Below are positions 41,694 to 51,139 of a DNA stretch of 64,000 nucleotides, in pieces. Location of the stretch: the NCBI GenBank assembly GCA_023417515.1, contig JAEZFL010000088.1, forward strand, positions 8,566 to 72,565. Reading direction: 5' to 3'. The notes under the pieces are model-generated. The model was given only the letters and a program-made list of their open reading frames with translations. It did not search any database and was not told the DNA's origin. The position numbers and the translations under genes were made by a program. The DNA is from Pseudomonadota bacterium (GTDB lineage Bacteria; Pseudomonadota; Alphaproteobacteria; Sphingomonadales; Sphingomonadaceae). How positions within the stretch are numbered: position 1 is the first letter of the stretch; each line of letters opens with the position of its first letter.

Positions 41694-43328
41694 TCAGTTC
41701 ACCCGCCGCACGCGATCGTGCCAGTAAGGCTCGCGCAGTACATGCTTCATCACCTTGCCGGTCGCATTGCGCGGCAAGGCGGCGACGAAGTCGACCGACT
41801 TGGGCAATTTGTAGCCTGCGATGAGCTGTCGCGCATGCGCGATGAGAGCCGCGGCATCGGGAGCGCAGCCAGGACGGGGCGCAACCACCGCCTTCACCGC
41901 CTCGCCCCATCGCGCGTCGGGGACGCCAATGACGGCCACTTCGAGCACTTCGGGATGCGTGGCGAGCGCAGCCTCGACCTCCGCCGGATAAATATTCTCC
42001 CCGCCCGAGACGATCATGTCCTTCACGCGGTCGGTGATGAACAGGAAACCGTCCTCATCCAGATAGCCGGCATCACCCGTGCGCACCCACCCGTCGCCAG
42101 CGATGATGCGCGCCGTCTCCTCCGGTTTGCGCCAATAGCCATTCATCGCCGCAGGGGTGCGAACGCAGATCTCGCCGACCTCGCCGATCGCGCGGGGCGC
42201 ATCGCTGCCCGGCTCAACGATGCGAACCCCGACCCCCGGCAGCGGGCGCCCTGCCGATCGCATCCGCGCAAGCTCAGGACGATGGTCGGCGGGAGCAAGG
42301 CAGGAGACTCCGCCGCAGGTCTCGGTGAGGCCGTACATCTGAACGAAGCCGCAATCGAAGGCGGCGACCGCCCGCTCGAGGAGCTGTGGCGAGATCGGCG
42401 CGGCGCCGTACATGAAATTGCGCATCGAGGCGAAGTCTTCGGGCCTTAGTTCCGGCAGGTCGAGGATCGCCTGAATGGTCTGCGGCACCAAAACGGTCTT
42501 GGAGACCTTGAAGCGGCGGATGGCCTCGATCACCATAGAATGATCGAATTCGCGCAGCACGATAGTGAAGGCGCCGGCATAGGCAGCCACGATGCCCCAG
42601 CCCGAGCCGCTGATGTGGAAGACGGGCAACGCCACAAGTGCCACGTCCGCCGCGGACCAGCTGTTCCACTCGAACTCGGGACCGAACTCTTCGGGATGCT
42701 CGGCGGCGTGGGCATTGAACGCGTAAAAGGCGCGGTGGCTGAGCTGCACGCCCTTGGGCAGCCCGGTCGTGCCGCTGGTATAGAGCTGGATGGCAACGTC
42801 ATCTGCCTTGCCGGGAGGCGGCCAGTCCGCTTCCGCCCAGGCGTCGCGCCATTCCCGGAAGACGGGCAGCCCCTCGACGGGCTGTATTGAGATCAGGTCC
42901 GGCGTCGGCGCTGACGATCCGGGCAAAGCGGCCGCCGTCGCCGCGCCGGTCTCATCGACGAAAAGGAGCGCGGCCCCGCAGTCGTCGAGGATTTGGCGGA
43001 CCTCAGGCGGAGCCAGACGCCAGTTGATCGGCACCATCACCGCCCCCACTCGGCAGGCGCCGAACAGCAATTCGAAATAAGCGAGGCTGTTCTTGCCGAG
43101 ATAGGCGATGCGGTCTCCGATGCCGACGCCGGCCTCCCGCAACGCTCGCGCGACGCGCGACGCCCGAAGGTCGCACTCGGCCCAGTCGATCTGCTCATCC
43201 TCGAAACGGAAGGCGGGAGCTTCGGGCGTGCGTCGGCCGTGCACGCGCGGAACGTCGCCAAGCGTGACGATCTCTGGGAAGTAGATCATAGGGCCATCCG
43301 CCCATTCAACCTGCGTGGCCGCGTTCAT
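41694..43328 (-). CDS. AMP-dependent acyl-CoA ligase (class I adenylate-forming)
   Basis: This 544-residue ligase has the core motifs LYTSGTTGLPKGVQLSH (P-loop), YGLTETCGG, TGDAGYLDEDGFLFITDRVKDMIVSGGENIYPAEVE, and the catalytic lysine of LPRNATGKVMKH near the C terminus. It activates a carboxylic acid to its CoA thioester using ATP. The start is the ATG at 43328, which overlaps the next ligase by 4 bp; longer frames upstream lack similarity. Confidence 0.92.
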   Translation of the reverse strand: MNAATQVEWADGPMIYFPEIVTLGDVPRVHGRRTPEAPAFRFEDEQIDWAECDLRASRVARALREAGVGIGDRIAYLGKNSLAYFELLFGACRVGAVMVPINWRLAPPEVRQILDDCGAALLFVDETGAATAAALPGSSAPTPDLISIQPVEGLPVFREWRDAWAEADWPPPGKADDVAIQLYTSGTTGLPKGVQLSHRAFYAFNAHAAEHPEEFGPEFEWNSWSAADVALVALPVFHISGSGWGIVAAYAGAFTIVLREFDHSMVIEAIRRFKVSKTVLVPQTIQAILDLPELRPEDFASMRNFMYGAAPISPQLLERAVAAFDCGFVQMYGLTETCGGVSCLAPADHRPELARMRSAGRPLPGVGVRIVEPGSDAPRAIGEVGEICVRTPAAMNGYWRKPEETARIIAGDGWVRTGDAGYLDEDGFLFITDRVKDMIVSGGENIYPAEVEAALATHPEVLEVAVIGVPDARWGEAVKAVVAPRPGCAPDAAALIAHARQLIAGYKLPKSVDFVAALPRNATGKVMKHVLREPYWHDRVRRVN

Positions 43329-44968
43329 ATTGTCGTCCCGACCATGCTGGTCGCGTCGACGCCGGCCGCCCTTACGAGATGGGCGCCGTAGATGGCGCGC
43401 AACTGCTTCTTGTCGATCTTGCCGGTGGCGGTGAGCGGGATGGCATCGACGATCAGGATGTCGTCCGGCTGTTGCCAACTCGGCAGGGCTGAGGCGAGCG
43501 CTGCTCGCACCGCGCCAAGGTCGACCGATTTTCCGCGCCGCGGAACCAGCAGGAGGAGTGGCCGCTCCTGCCACTTGGGATGCTCGACCGCGATCGCTGC
43601 AGCCGTCTCGACCGACGCGACGGACGCCGCGGCGCGCTCGATGTCGGCCGAACTGATCCATTCGCCGCCGGACTTGATCAGGTCCTTGCTGCGATCGGTG
43701 ATTGCGATCGTGCCGTGGCAATCGATGGTCCCGATGTCGCCGGTCGGAAACCAGCCGTGGGCGTCCGCTTCGGTCGCCTCCTGGCCGAAATAGGCGCTGG
43801 CGACGCACGGCCCGCGCACCTGCACATCGCCAAAGTCGTGGCCGTTCCAGGGAAGCTCGCGCCCATCCGGACCGACGATCCGCGCCTCGAGTGGGTAGAG
43901 CAAACGGCCGGCGCGGGCCGCCATCACCGACTCGCGCTCGTGTTCATCCAGGCCTGCGATGGCAGGGGTCAACCCAGTGAACGAGCCGAGCGGGCTGAGT
44001 TCAGTCATTCCCCAACCGGTGACGAGCTCCAGCCCGTGCGCGGCGGTGAGCCGGCGGGCCAAGCCGGGCGGTACCGCGGAGCCGCCGACCAGCGCGCGCT
44101 TCAATGGCCGCAGGGTGCCGCCGACGGCGTCGAGGTGGTCCAGAATGCCGTTCCACACGGTCGGCACGCCCATCGCCAGCGAAACGGCCTCGGCGCCGAT
44201 CAGGCGGACGCAGGTCGCCGGTGTCGGGGTCGGGCCGGGCAAGACCAGCTTGGCACCGGACAAGGCCGCGACATAGGGAATGCCCCAGCCGTAAGCATGA
44301 AACATGGGAACGATGAGCAAGACCGAATCGAGCGGCGTCAGCCCAAAGGCACAGGCGGATTGGGCGGCGAGCGCGTGGATGACGTTCGAACGGTGGGAGG
44401 TCAGCACGCCTTTCGGGTGACCGGTCGTGCCCGAAGTGTAGCAGAGCAAGGCTGCAGCACGCTCGTCGAGGCTCGGCCAGGTGAAGTCGCCGTCGCCGAG
44501 CAGGTCCTCGTACGCTGTCAGGTCGAGACCGGCGTCGGAGCGCTCGGCCGAAGTGCCAAGCATCACATAATGTTCTACCGTCTCCAGGCGCGGTGCCAGC
44601 CGGGCCACCAGTGGGGCCAGGTCAGGATCGAAGAACAGGACCCGATCGCCCGCATGATTGACGATATAGGCGATCTGCTCGTCGCTGTAGCGGGGGTTGA
44701 CCGTATGAAGCACGGCGCCGCAGCCGGGCACGCCGTAGAATAGCTCCAGGTGCCGGTGCGTGTTCCAGGCCAGGCTGGCCACCCGATCGCCTTCGCCGAT
44801 GCCAAAGCGAACGAGCGCTTGGGCAAGTGCGCGGCTGCGCTCCTCGATCGTCATGAAGTCGAGGCGCTGCGCTGAAGGCCCGGGAGCCAGCGACACGATC
44901 TCGTGGTGGGGGCTGACAGCCGCCGCGTGGCGCAGCAGCGACGGGATGAGCAGCGGCCTATCCTGCAT
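43325..44968 (-). CDS. AMP-dependent fatty-acid/acyl-CoA ligase, first gene of the operon
   Basis: This ligase of about 547 residues has CYTSGTTGHPKGVLTSHRS, the FHAYGWG active-site segment, GWGMTELSPLGSF, TGDIGTIDCHGTIAITDRSKDLIKSGGEWISS and IPLTATGKIDKKQL with the catalytic lysine. It resembles medium/long-chain acyl-CoA synthetases that begin MQDxPLLIPSLLRHAA, hence the ATG at 44968; a GTG at 45007 would add 13 residues. It is the first gene of the leftward operon, facing the TetR gene across a regulatory region. Confidence 0.9.
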   Translation of the reverse strand: MQDRPLLIPSLLRHAAAVSPHHEIVSLAPGPSAQRLDFMTIEERSRALAQALVRFGIGEGDRVASLAWNTHRHLELFYGVPGCGAVLHTVNPRYSDEQIAYIVNHAGDRVLFFDPDLAPLVARLAPRLETVEHYVMLGTSAERSDAGLDLTAYEDLLGDGDFTWPSLDERAAALLCYTSGTTGHPKGVLTSHRSNVIHALAAQSACAFGLTPLDSVLLIVPMFHAYGWGIPYVAALSGAKLVLPGPTPTPATCVRLIGAEAVSLAMGVPTVWNGILDHLDAVGGTLRPLKRALVGGSAVPPGLARRLTAAHGLELVTGWGMTELSPLGSFTGLTPAIAGLDEHERESVMAARAGRLLYPLEARIVGPDGRELPWNGHDFGDVQVRGPCVASAYFGQEATEADAHGWFPTGDIGTIDCHGTIAITDRSKDLIKSGGEWISSADIERAAASVASVETAAAIAVEHPKWQERPLLLLVPRRGKSVDLGAVRAALASALPSWQQPDDILIVDAIPLTATGKIDKKQLRAIYGAHLVRAAGVDATSMVGTTI

Positions 44969-45123
44969 GAGTCCGGCAAGGACCGCGCGAGGATGACCCC
45001 CGTTCACGCTGGATGAACTTCTTCGCGAAGCAAGGCCGGAAATGAGGAAGAGCTGGCCTGCGGCGCCCGCAAACGCTCTTGCCCAGTCGTCCCCCTCCGT
45101 AGCATCAAGTCCTGCTTCCTTCT

Positions 45124-45160
45124 CGACTCATCGACCGAATACCTTACCCATGGGTCGAAA
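45124..45160. promoter_or_regulatory. Shared regulatory element, copy 1 (TetR-acyl-CoA ligase intergenic)
   Basis: This 37-bp stretch starts TCGACTCAT and, 12 bp further on, carries TTACC-catg-GGTCGA, which includes the palindrome ACCCATGGGT (45147-45156). The same blocks in the same order and spacing occur at 52321-52357. It lies between the divergent TetR gene and the leftward catabolic operon and is a likely TetR operator. Confidence 0.65.
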
Positions 45161-45230
45161 GATAATCCGTTTGGTCGAAACAAAGTCAAGGGGTATCCGG
45201 GGAAGCAGGATGAATGGAGGCGATTCTGGG

Positions 45231-45872
45231 ATGGCGAAAGCGACGAAGCGTGCCTGGGGAGACAGCGTTCCCAATCGCGACGAGCAGTTCGAGCTGAAGC
45301 GCCAGGTCGTGCTTCGAACCGCGGCGCGCACCTATAGCCGCCGTGGATTCCACGAGACGACCCTCGCCGATATCGCCGAGGAGCTCAACGTCTCCAAGCC
45401 AACCCTCTATTATTATTTCCGTAGCAAGGACGAGATTCTGTTCGAATGCCATCGCCTGGCAATCGAGGCGATCACGGCCGCCGACCGCCCCATGCCCAGC
45501 GCCCAGGAGGCATCGGGCATGCAACGGCTGGACGAGTTCCTGCGGCGTTATGTCCACATGGTGGTGGACGATTTCGGCACTTGCCTGGTGATGACCGGAA
45601 CCCACGCGCTGGAACCGGACAGCCGCAGCAAGCTCGTCGAGGGGCGGCGGCAGATCAATTCGATGCTGCGCGAGATCCTGGCCCAGGCGCATGAGGAGGG
45701 CGCGATCCACTGTCCGGACACCAAGCTGGCGGCAATGTTCGTGTTCGGCGCGATGAACTGGATTCCACGCTGGTATCACCCCGATGGTTCGCTCAGTGTG
45801 GACGCCCTTGCAGCGCAGATGACGGCATTCATCACGCAGGCGGTACGGGAGCTTCCTGCGCCGGCTGGTTGA
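45231..45872 (+). CDS. TetR family regulator of the catabolic island
   Basis: This 213-residue protein has a basic N-terminal extension, then a classical TetR helix-turn-helix (VLRTAARTYSRRGFHETTLADIAEELNVSKPTLYYYFRSKDEILFE, given here in abbreviated order) and a helical ligand domain related to KstR2/FadR-type TetRs that sense acyl-CoAs. I prefer the ATG at 45231, with GGAGG at 45216-45220; the ATG at 45210 is possible. Its 3' end overlaps the convergent C45 hydrolase gene by 41 bp. It probably responds to a pathway CoA ester. Confidence 0.9.
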   Translation: MAKATKRAWGDSVPNRDEQFELKRQVVLRTAARTYSRRGFHETTLADIAEELNVSKPTLYYYFRSKDEILFECHRLAIEAITAADRPMPSAQEASGMQRLDEFLRRYVHMVVDDFGTCLVMTGTHALEPDSRSKLVEGRRQINSMLREILAQAHEEGAIHCPDTKLAAMFVFGAMNWIPRWYHPDGSLSVDALAAQMTAFITQAVRELPAPAG

Positions 45873-47019
45873 ATGCCGCGGTTCCGGGCGAGTCGAAGTC
45901 GAAGGTCCGCATGGCGGTCTCGTGCGTCGGCCCGCTCGCGAGGTGCCAGCGGGGGCGCGCACGGTCCAACTCGAACACGCTACAGGCGATTGTGAAGCCG
46001 ATCTCCAAGTCCTCGCGATTGCGACCGCCGCCGCGCGAGACCGGGTAATCGGGATCGTCGCGGGCGGCGAGCACCTGCCTCAACTCGGCAACGCCGAGGC
46101 CCGCGGGATCCGCGTTGTGTAGGCGCTGATGAAGCGATGCGAGACGCAAGTAGCTGCTTCGGTAGGGGCGCGGTCGAGCGCCCACGGCTGCTTCGTCGAA
46201 CGCCCAGTCGTTGCAGCGGAACGGATGATTGGTGTGGTAGGCGACCGTACCCTCCGAAGGTCGATCGACGACCATCTGCCCGCCCGATCGCTCGACCATG
46301 ACGACGCCGTCGGGATCGCCCATCACCCAATTGAGCCCGGCGGCGTGCGGGGTCCGCTCCACCAGTGCCAGCGCTTCCTCCAGGCTGCGAGACTCCAGCA
46401 GGATTCGATAGAGTGCATAAATCGGAAGGCCCGCCGGGTCGGCGCGCAGCTGCTTCAGCGTGTTGTCGCAGACGGCAAAGCCGTGGCTATTCATGCCGTT
46501 GAGGGACAGCATCCCGGGCACCGACAGGGTCATTATGAGGCCCTCACCGCGTGCATCAGGAAAGCGCAGCAGGACCTGGAATCCGTCAAGATATTCAGCA
46601 AGATCCAGATTCTGCGCGATCATGCCCGGGCGCCCTTCCCGCGGTGCAAGGGCGATCGTACTGCAGGCACCGCCCTCGGCACGTTGCCGTTCGGCAAATT
46701 GCACCGCGAGCTCAAACTCCTCGTTGACGTGCTGGAACACCCACAAGCGATCGGGGTCGCACGCCGCCCCCTCGGCGATTCCGGCAACTTCCTCCATCAC
46801 GGAAGGCGCCAGCCGCCAGGTGGTGTCACGATAGCGGGTTTCCGCGCAAAACCGATCGACATAATAAGCCGGGTGGACATCGTAGATGGCCTTGAGCCCC
46901 TCGGACCAACGGTCCAGCAGTTCGTGGATGCGGGCGCGCAGAGCCTCGCCGTGCGCCCGGCCGCGGGCGCGTGGATCGCCACCGGGAAGGTCGAGGATCG
47001 ATAGCTCGTCAGTGTTCAT
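45832..47019 (-). CDS. C45-family autoproteolytic hydrolase/acyltransferase
   Basis: This 395-residue protein resembles the acyl-CoA:6-aminopenicillanate acyltransferase family (PF03417, Ntn hydrolase fold). The candidate processing site and N-terminal nucleophile is Cys119 in EGGACSTIAL; NLDLAEYLDGFQVLLRF and LNGMNSHGFAVCDNTL follow as in the beta subunit. Members cleave or form amide bonds after self-cleavage. The ATG at 47019 overlaps the amidase stop by 4 bp. No signal peptide is seen, so it appears cytoplasmic. Confidence 0.85.
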   Translation of the reverse strand: MNTDELSILDLPGGDPRARGRAHGEALRARIHELLDRWSEGLKAIYDVHPAYYVDRFCAETRYRDTTWRLAPSVMEEVAGIAEGAACDPDRLWVFQHVNEEFELAVQFAERQRAEGGACSTIALAPREGRPGMIAQNLDLAEYLDGFQVLLRFPDARGEGLIMTLSVPGMLSLNGMNSHGFAVCDNTLKQLRADPAGLPIYALYRILLESRSLEEALALVERTPHAAGLNWVMGDPDGVVMVERSGGQMVVDRPSEGTVAYHTNHPFRCNDWAFDEAAVGARPRPYRSSYLRLASLHQRLHNADPAGLGVAELRQVLAARDDPDYPVSRGGGRNREDLEIGFTIACSVFELDRARPRWHLASGPTHETAMRTFDFDSPGTAAFNQPAQEAPVPPA

Positions 47020-48470
47020 CGCGTCACACCTTGGCGGCGACTGGGGAGTTCTGCCGGAACGTGATCGAACCACTGCGCGGCGCCTTCGATCTGCCCGGCG
47101 AGGCGCAACAGGACGGACTCCCCCCCCCACGGCCCGACGAACATGACTCCGACTGGCAAATTGTCGGGCGTCCAATGCAGCGGAAGGCTGACTGCCGGCT
47201 GGCCGCCGACGTTGAATGTCTGGGTATTGGGAATGAAGGAATAGAGCCGTTCGGCATAATCGGTGAGATCCGGCGCGCTTGGCGAAAGGTAGCCAAGCTG
47301 CCGCGGCGGATGGCCAAGCGTCGAGAGGATAACAACGTCATAAGGTGCGAGGCTGGTCGCGAGCTGGCGTGAGAAGGTGTTGATCGTGACCTGTGCAAGC
47401 GCGGTCTCGTGAATGTCCCGCTCCCTAGCGTCCTGATAGATGCGCCACGTCAGCGCCTCGACCTCGTCCTCGCGGATCGGGCTGCCGCGCCGCTCGGCCT
47501 CAGCCTCCAGCGTGCCCGCGACCGAGGCGGACACGAGCACGTTGGCGGCAATCGCCATCGCCGTGAAATCGGCATCGATCGTCAGTGGCTCGACATCATG
47601 GCCCAGTGCAGTGCAGAGTCGAGCGGCGTTCTCGACTGCGGTAACGCATTCCGGGTGGAGCGCGCCGTAGGTCAGCGCCTGGGTGGATACGCCGATCCTC
47701 AGCCGGCCCGGATCGCGGCCGACCTCCTCCACGAACGGGCGGTCGGGCGGCGGCACGTAATAGAGGTCGCCCGGCATCCGCCCCGCCGTCACGTCGAGGA
47801 GCATCGCGCTGTCACGGACGGAGCGGGTGACCGCATGCTGTACGGTAAGGCCGCCCCAGCCTTCAAATCCTGGGGCGGACGAGACGCGGCCTCGAGAAGG
47901 CTTGAGACCAACCAGGCCGCAGCATGCGGCCGGGATGCGGATCGAGCCGCCGCCGTCGCTGGCATGGGCGGCGGGGACGATACCGGCCGCGACCGCTGCC
48001 GCCGCGCCGCCCGAGGAGCCGCCGCAGGTGACCTCCAGGTTCCACGGATTGAGCGTCGGCGCGTTGGCCACCGGTTCCGTGACAGCCGCGAGGCCAAGTT
48101 CCGGCGTGTTGGTTTTCGCAAAGAGGGTAAGCCCGGCAGCGCGTAGTCGACGGATCATCTCGCTGTCCTGCGCTGCCCGCGGCCCGGCGGCGAAGAGGCG
48201 CGATCCGGCACCCGTGACAGCATTCTTCATCTGCACGGTGATGTCCTTGATCGGATAGGGAACGCCAGCGAGTGGGCCGTCCGGCAGGCCATCCGCAATC
48301 GCCGCGTGCGCCTCGTCGCTGAGGTCGAGGATGATCGCGTTCAGCACCGGATTGACCTCCGCAGCGCGCGCTCGCGCCAGGTCCAGCAGCTCCGCGGGCG
48401 TGATCTCCTTGCGGGCTACCAGTTGCGCCAGGCCAACGGCGTCATACTGCCGGTATTCCTCGAACTTCAT
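47016..48470 (-). CDS. Amidase-signature hydrolase, 6-aminohexanoate cyclic dimer hydrolase (NylA)-like
   Basis: This 484-residue enzyme has the Lys-cisSer-Ser triad at Lys75 (PIKDI), Ser152 (CGGSSGGAAAA) and Ser176 (DGGGSIRIPA). The spacing is almost identical to NylA (Lys72, Ser150, Ser174). It hydrolyses a linear or cyclic amide, but the natural substrate of NylA-like proteins is generally unknown. It sits between the C45 hydrolase and the MFS carrier gene, overlapping the latter by 29 bp. Confidence 0.9.
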   Translation of the reverse strand: MKFEEYRQYDAVGLAQLVARKEITPAELLDLARARAAEVNPVLNAIILDLSDEAHAAIADGLPDGPLAGVPYPIKDITVQMKNAVTGAGSRLFAAGPRAAQDSEMIRRLRAAGLTLFAKTNTPELGLAAVTEPVANAPTLNPWNLEVTCGGSSGGAAAAVAAGIVPAAHASDGGGSIRIPAACCGLVGLKPSRGRVSSAPGFEGWGGLTVQHAVTRSVRDSAMLLDVTAGRMPGDLYYVPPPDRPFVEEVGRDPGRLRIGVSTQALTYGALHPECVTAVENAARLCTALGHDVEPLTIDADFTAMAIAANVLVSASVAGTLEAEAERRGSPIREDEVEALTWRIYQDARERDIHETALAQVTINTFSRQLATSLAPYDVVILSTLGHPPRQLGYLSPSAPDLTDYAERLYSFIPNTQTFNVGGQPAVSLPLHWTPDNLPVGVMFVGPWGGESVLLRLAGQIEGAAQWFDHVPAELPSRRQGVTR

Positions 48471-49872
48471 TGTGAACCTCCACTGTCGCTGGTTGCATGG
48501 CGGCCAGCCGCGCCTCGCGGCCGTCGAGCCGACGGCGAATGATCGCGTGCCTGCGGGCGTCGATCGGAAACCGGAGCAGCATGATCGCCCCGATCACGTA
48601 GAAGGGCAGCGGCCCGAAGCAGTACACGTAGCGCAGACCCTGCAGCGCCTCCGGGCTGTTGGCGCCGGACGGCTCGAAGCCGATATAGCTGAGGAAGGGA
48701 AGCGTCGCGCCGATGGCCAGGGCCGGGGCGACCTGTTGCGCGAAGGCCCACATCCCGAAAAAGACCCCGCCGCGGTTCACACCGTGCTTCAACATGTCGT
48801 AGTCGATGACATCGCCCATGATTCCAACCGGCAGAGTCATGAACGCGGCGCTGACCGCGCCCAGCACAGCCATCAGGATCAGGAAGAGATAGCCGTCACC
48901 AGGCTGCAGCATGAAGGCGAAGACGGACGAACAGATTACGGCGACAAGCAGGGAATAGCCGGCCGCTCGGTGCTTGCCGATTCTGCGGCTGACCCGCACC
49001 CAGACCGGGACGAACAGAAGCACCATCACGAACGAGATCATCAGAACCGGTCCGATCAGTTCCGGAGCCTGGAGATAGTGGGCGATGAAGAAGACGAGCA
49101 CCGAGTTAGTGACGGAAATGCCGATGGTCAGCACGAAGAAGCCGATGCAGAGCAGGCGGAACGGCGCGTTTTTGCTGACCTGTCGCAGCATCTCGCCGAA
49201 CTTCGGTTCGGCGCTGCTCTCGGCCAGCGGCGGTCCATCGGGCACGAACCGCAACGCCGCCCAGATGCTGAGCGGTGTCAGGATCAGCACCACCCATCCG
49301 ACGATGGACATGGTGAAGCGGTCCACGCCATGGCCCATCGTGGCGGCGATCGTCGGAACCAGCCCTGCGATCAACATGCCGATGAGGCTTGCGACTTCGC
49401 GGAACCCGGCGAGCCGCGCCCGACCCTGATAGGAGCGCACCACCTCCGCACCCCACGCCGAGTAAGCGAGCCCAAGCATGGACGCGCCGAAATAGACGAG
49501 CATGGTTGAAGCCATGAGGTACCAGCCGCTGACCTCTTCGGGCGGCATGAACACGAGCGCGGCCCCGACCATCATGATCGGCGCTCCCGCCACGATCCAG
49601 GGCCGCCTGCGTCCGAACCTGGACCGAGTCTTGTCGGACAAGCGGCCGAGCATCGGATCGACGAAGAAGTCGAACAGCTTGGCTGCGAAGAGGAAAGTGC
49701 CGACGGTGGCGAGACTGAGACCCAGCTGCTCCGAATAGAAAACCGGGATCAGGATCGGCAACGGGATGTAAAGGAAGGAAACCGGAAGCGCGGGCAGCGC
49801 ATAGGCCGTCATCTGCCACTTCGAAAGCTCGTTCCCGTCGTCGGCGGCTCCGGCGTCACTTGCCAAGGACAT
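48442..49872 (-). CDS. GPH-type (MelB-like) MFS transporter
   Basis: This 476-residue protein has the glycoside-pentoside-hexuronide pattern: FFAKLFDFFVDPMLG-type segment (here LFAAKLFDFFVDPMLGRLSDKTRSRFGRRRP in the first half, where D residues line the cation site) and DVIDYDMLKHGVNRGGVFFG in the second. GPH carriers are cation symporters for sugars and a variety of other solutes. It overlaps the aminotransferase-fold gene by 17 bp and probably imports the pathway substrate across the inner membrane. Confidence 0.88.
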   Translation of the reverse strand: MSLASDAGAADDGNELSKWQMTAYALPALPVSFLYIPLPILIPVFYSEQLGLSLATVGTFLFAAKLFDFFVDPMLGRLSDKTRSRFGRRRPWIVAGAPIMMVGAALVFMPPEEVSGWYLMASTMLVYFGASMLGLAYSAWGAEVVRSYQGRARLAGFREVASLIGMLIAGLVPTIAATMGHGVDRFTMSIVGWVVLILTPLSIWAALRFVPDGPPLAESSAEPKFGEMLRQVSKNAPFRLLCIGFFVLTIGISVTNSVLVFFIAHYLQAPELIGPVLMISFVMVLLFVPVWVRVSRRIGKHRAAGYSLLVAVICSSVFAFMLQPGDGYLFLILMAVLGAVSAAFMTLPVGIMGDVIDYDMLKHGVNRGGVFFGMWAFAQQVAPALAIGATLPFLSYIGFEPSGANSPEALQGLRYVYCFGPLPFYVIGAIMLLRFPIDARRHAIIRRRLDGREARLAAMQPATVEVHNEVRGIPAV

Positions 49873-51139
49873 GCTCCATCGTGTCGAGGAATAGGGCCGC
49901 TTCGTCGGCGCTCATGATCAGCGGCGGGCGGATCTTTAGGATGTGACCGGATGGCCCGGTGACGCTGATCAGAACGCCGCGCTCACGCAAGGCGTTGACG
50001 ATCCATCTCGCGCCGGCGGGGTCGGGACGCCCGCTTTCGTCAATGATGTCCGCGGCCAGGAACAGGCCTGCCCCACGCACCGCGCCGATGCGGCCGTCAC
50101 GCCGCGCCAATTCCGTCAGCCCGTCTCGGAGCTCGGTTCCCCGCGTCGCCGAATTGGCGAGCAGCCCCTCCTCCTCGATGACGTCGAGTACCGCGAGCGC
50201 TGACGCGCATGATACCGGATTGCCGCCGAACGTGTTGAAGTAGCGGGTGCGTGCGCCGAATGCTTCGAGCAGGTCCGCCCGCGCAGCGACGGCCGCGATC
50301 GGATGGCCATTGCCCATTGGCTTGCCCATGGTGACGATGTCGGGCGCTTCACCGTGCCGCGCGAAACCCCAGAAATGGCTCCCGGTGCGCGCGAAGCCCG
50401 CTTGCACCTCGTCCGCGATGAACAAGCCGCCGGCGGCGCGCATGCGCTCCGCGGCGGATGCGAGGAACCCCGCTCCATCGACGATGACTCCGTCGCTGGA
50501 GAAGATTGTGTCGGCGATCAGGAAAGCAGCCTGGTGGCCGCCCCGTTCGAGTTCGCATAGTCCTTCGGTAACGGCGTCCGCGAACGCGGTGCCACCCTGG
50601 AACGGCGGCGCGGCGATGGCGCGAATGGCCGGCCCCCGCTCCACGTCCGGGCCGAGCGAGGGCGACAGCTCGGCCGTAGCCTGGGTGACCCCATGGTAGG
50701 CGTTCGCCGTGACGAGACCTCCGCTCCGCCCCGTTGCCATGCGCGCAATGCGCACGGCGAGGTCGTTCGCCTCGCTGCCCGTGCAGGTGAACATGATGCG
50801 ATAGTCGTGGCCCGGCAGAGTGGCGAGCAAGCGCTCCCCCAGTTCCAGCACCTCGTCGCCCAGATAGCGGGTATGGGTGTTGAGCAGCGCAGCCTGCCGG
50901 CAGATCGCCTCGACCACGCGGGGGTGGCAGTGGCCGACCGAGACGACGTTGTTGTACGCGTCAAGAAGCCGGCTGCCGTCGGCTTCGTACAGCCACACGC
51001 CCTCGCCGCGAACCGGATGAACGGGACGGTCGTAGAACAAGCGATAGGCCGGTCCGAGCAGTCGGTCTCGCCGGGCGACCATGGCGGCGGTTTCGGGATC
51101 GATCGGAGCCGCCCCGGAAAAGGCGTTGGGCATGGTCAT
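49856..51139 (-). CDS. Class III aminotransferase-fold PLP enzyme, phospho-lyase-like (AGXT2L/PHYKPL clade)
   Basis: This 427-residue PLP enzyme has LLGPAYRLFYDRPVHPVRG, AYNNVVSVGHCHPRVVEA, LLNTHTRYLGDEV, TCTGSEANDLAVRIAR, FIADEVQAGFARTG and the PLP lysine in TMGKPMGNGHP. These segments recall animal ethanolamine-phosphate phospho-lyase and 5-phosphohydroxylysine phospho-lyase rather than ordinary transaminases. The adjacent kinase gene (4 bp overlap) supports elimination of phosphate and ammonia from a phosphorylated amino alcohol, giving an aldehyde. An ordinary omega-transaminase remains possible. Confidence 0.87.
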   Translation of the reverse strand: MTMPNAFSGAAPIDPETAAMVARRDRLLGPAYRLFYDRPVHPVRGEGVWLYEADGSRLLDAYNNVVSVGHCHPRVVEAICRQAALLNTHTRYLGDEVLELGERLLATLPGHDYRIMFTCTGSEANDLAVRIARMATGRSGGLVTANAYHGVTQATAELSPSLGPDVERGPAIRAIAAPPFQGGTAFADAVTEGLCELERGGHQAAFLIADTIFSSDGVIVDGAGFLASAAERMRAAGGLFIADEVQAGFARTGSHFWGFARHGEAPDIVTMGKPMGNGHPIAAVAARADLLEAFGARTRYFNTFGGNPVSCASALAVLDVIEEEGLLANSATRGTELRDGLTELARRDGRIGAVRGAGLFLAADIIDESGRPDPAGARWIVNALRERGVLISVTGPSGHILKIRPPLIMSADEAALFLDTMEHVLGK

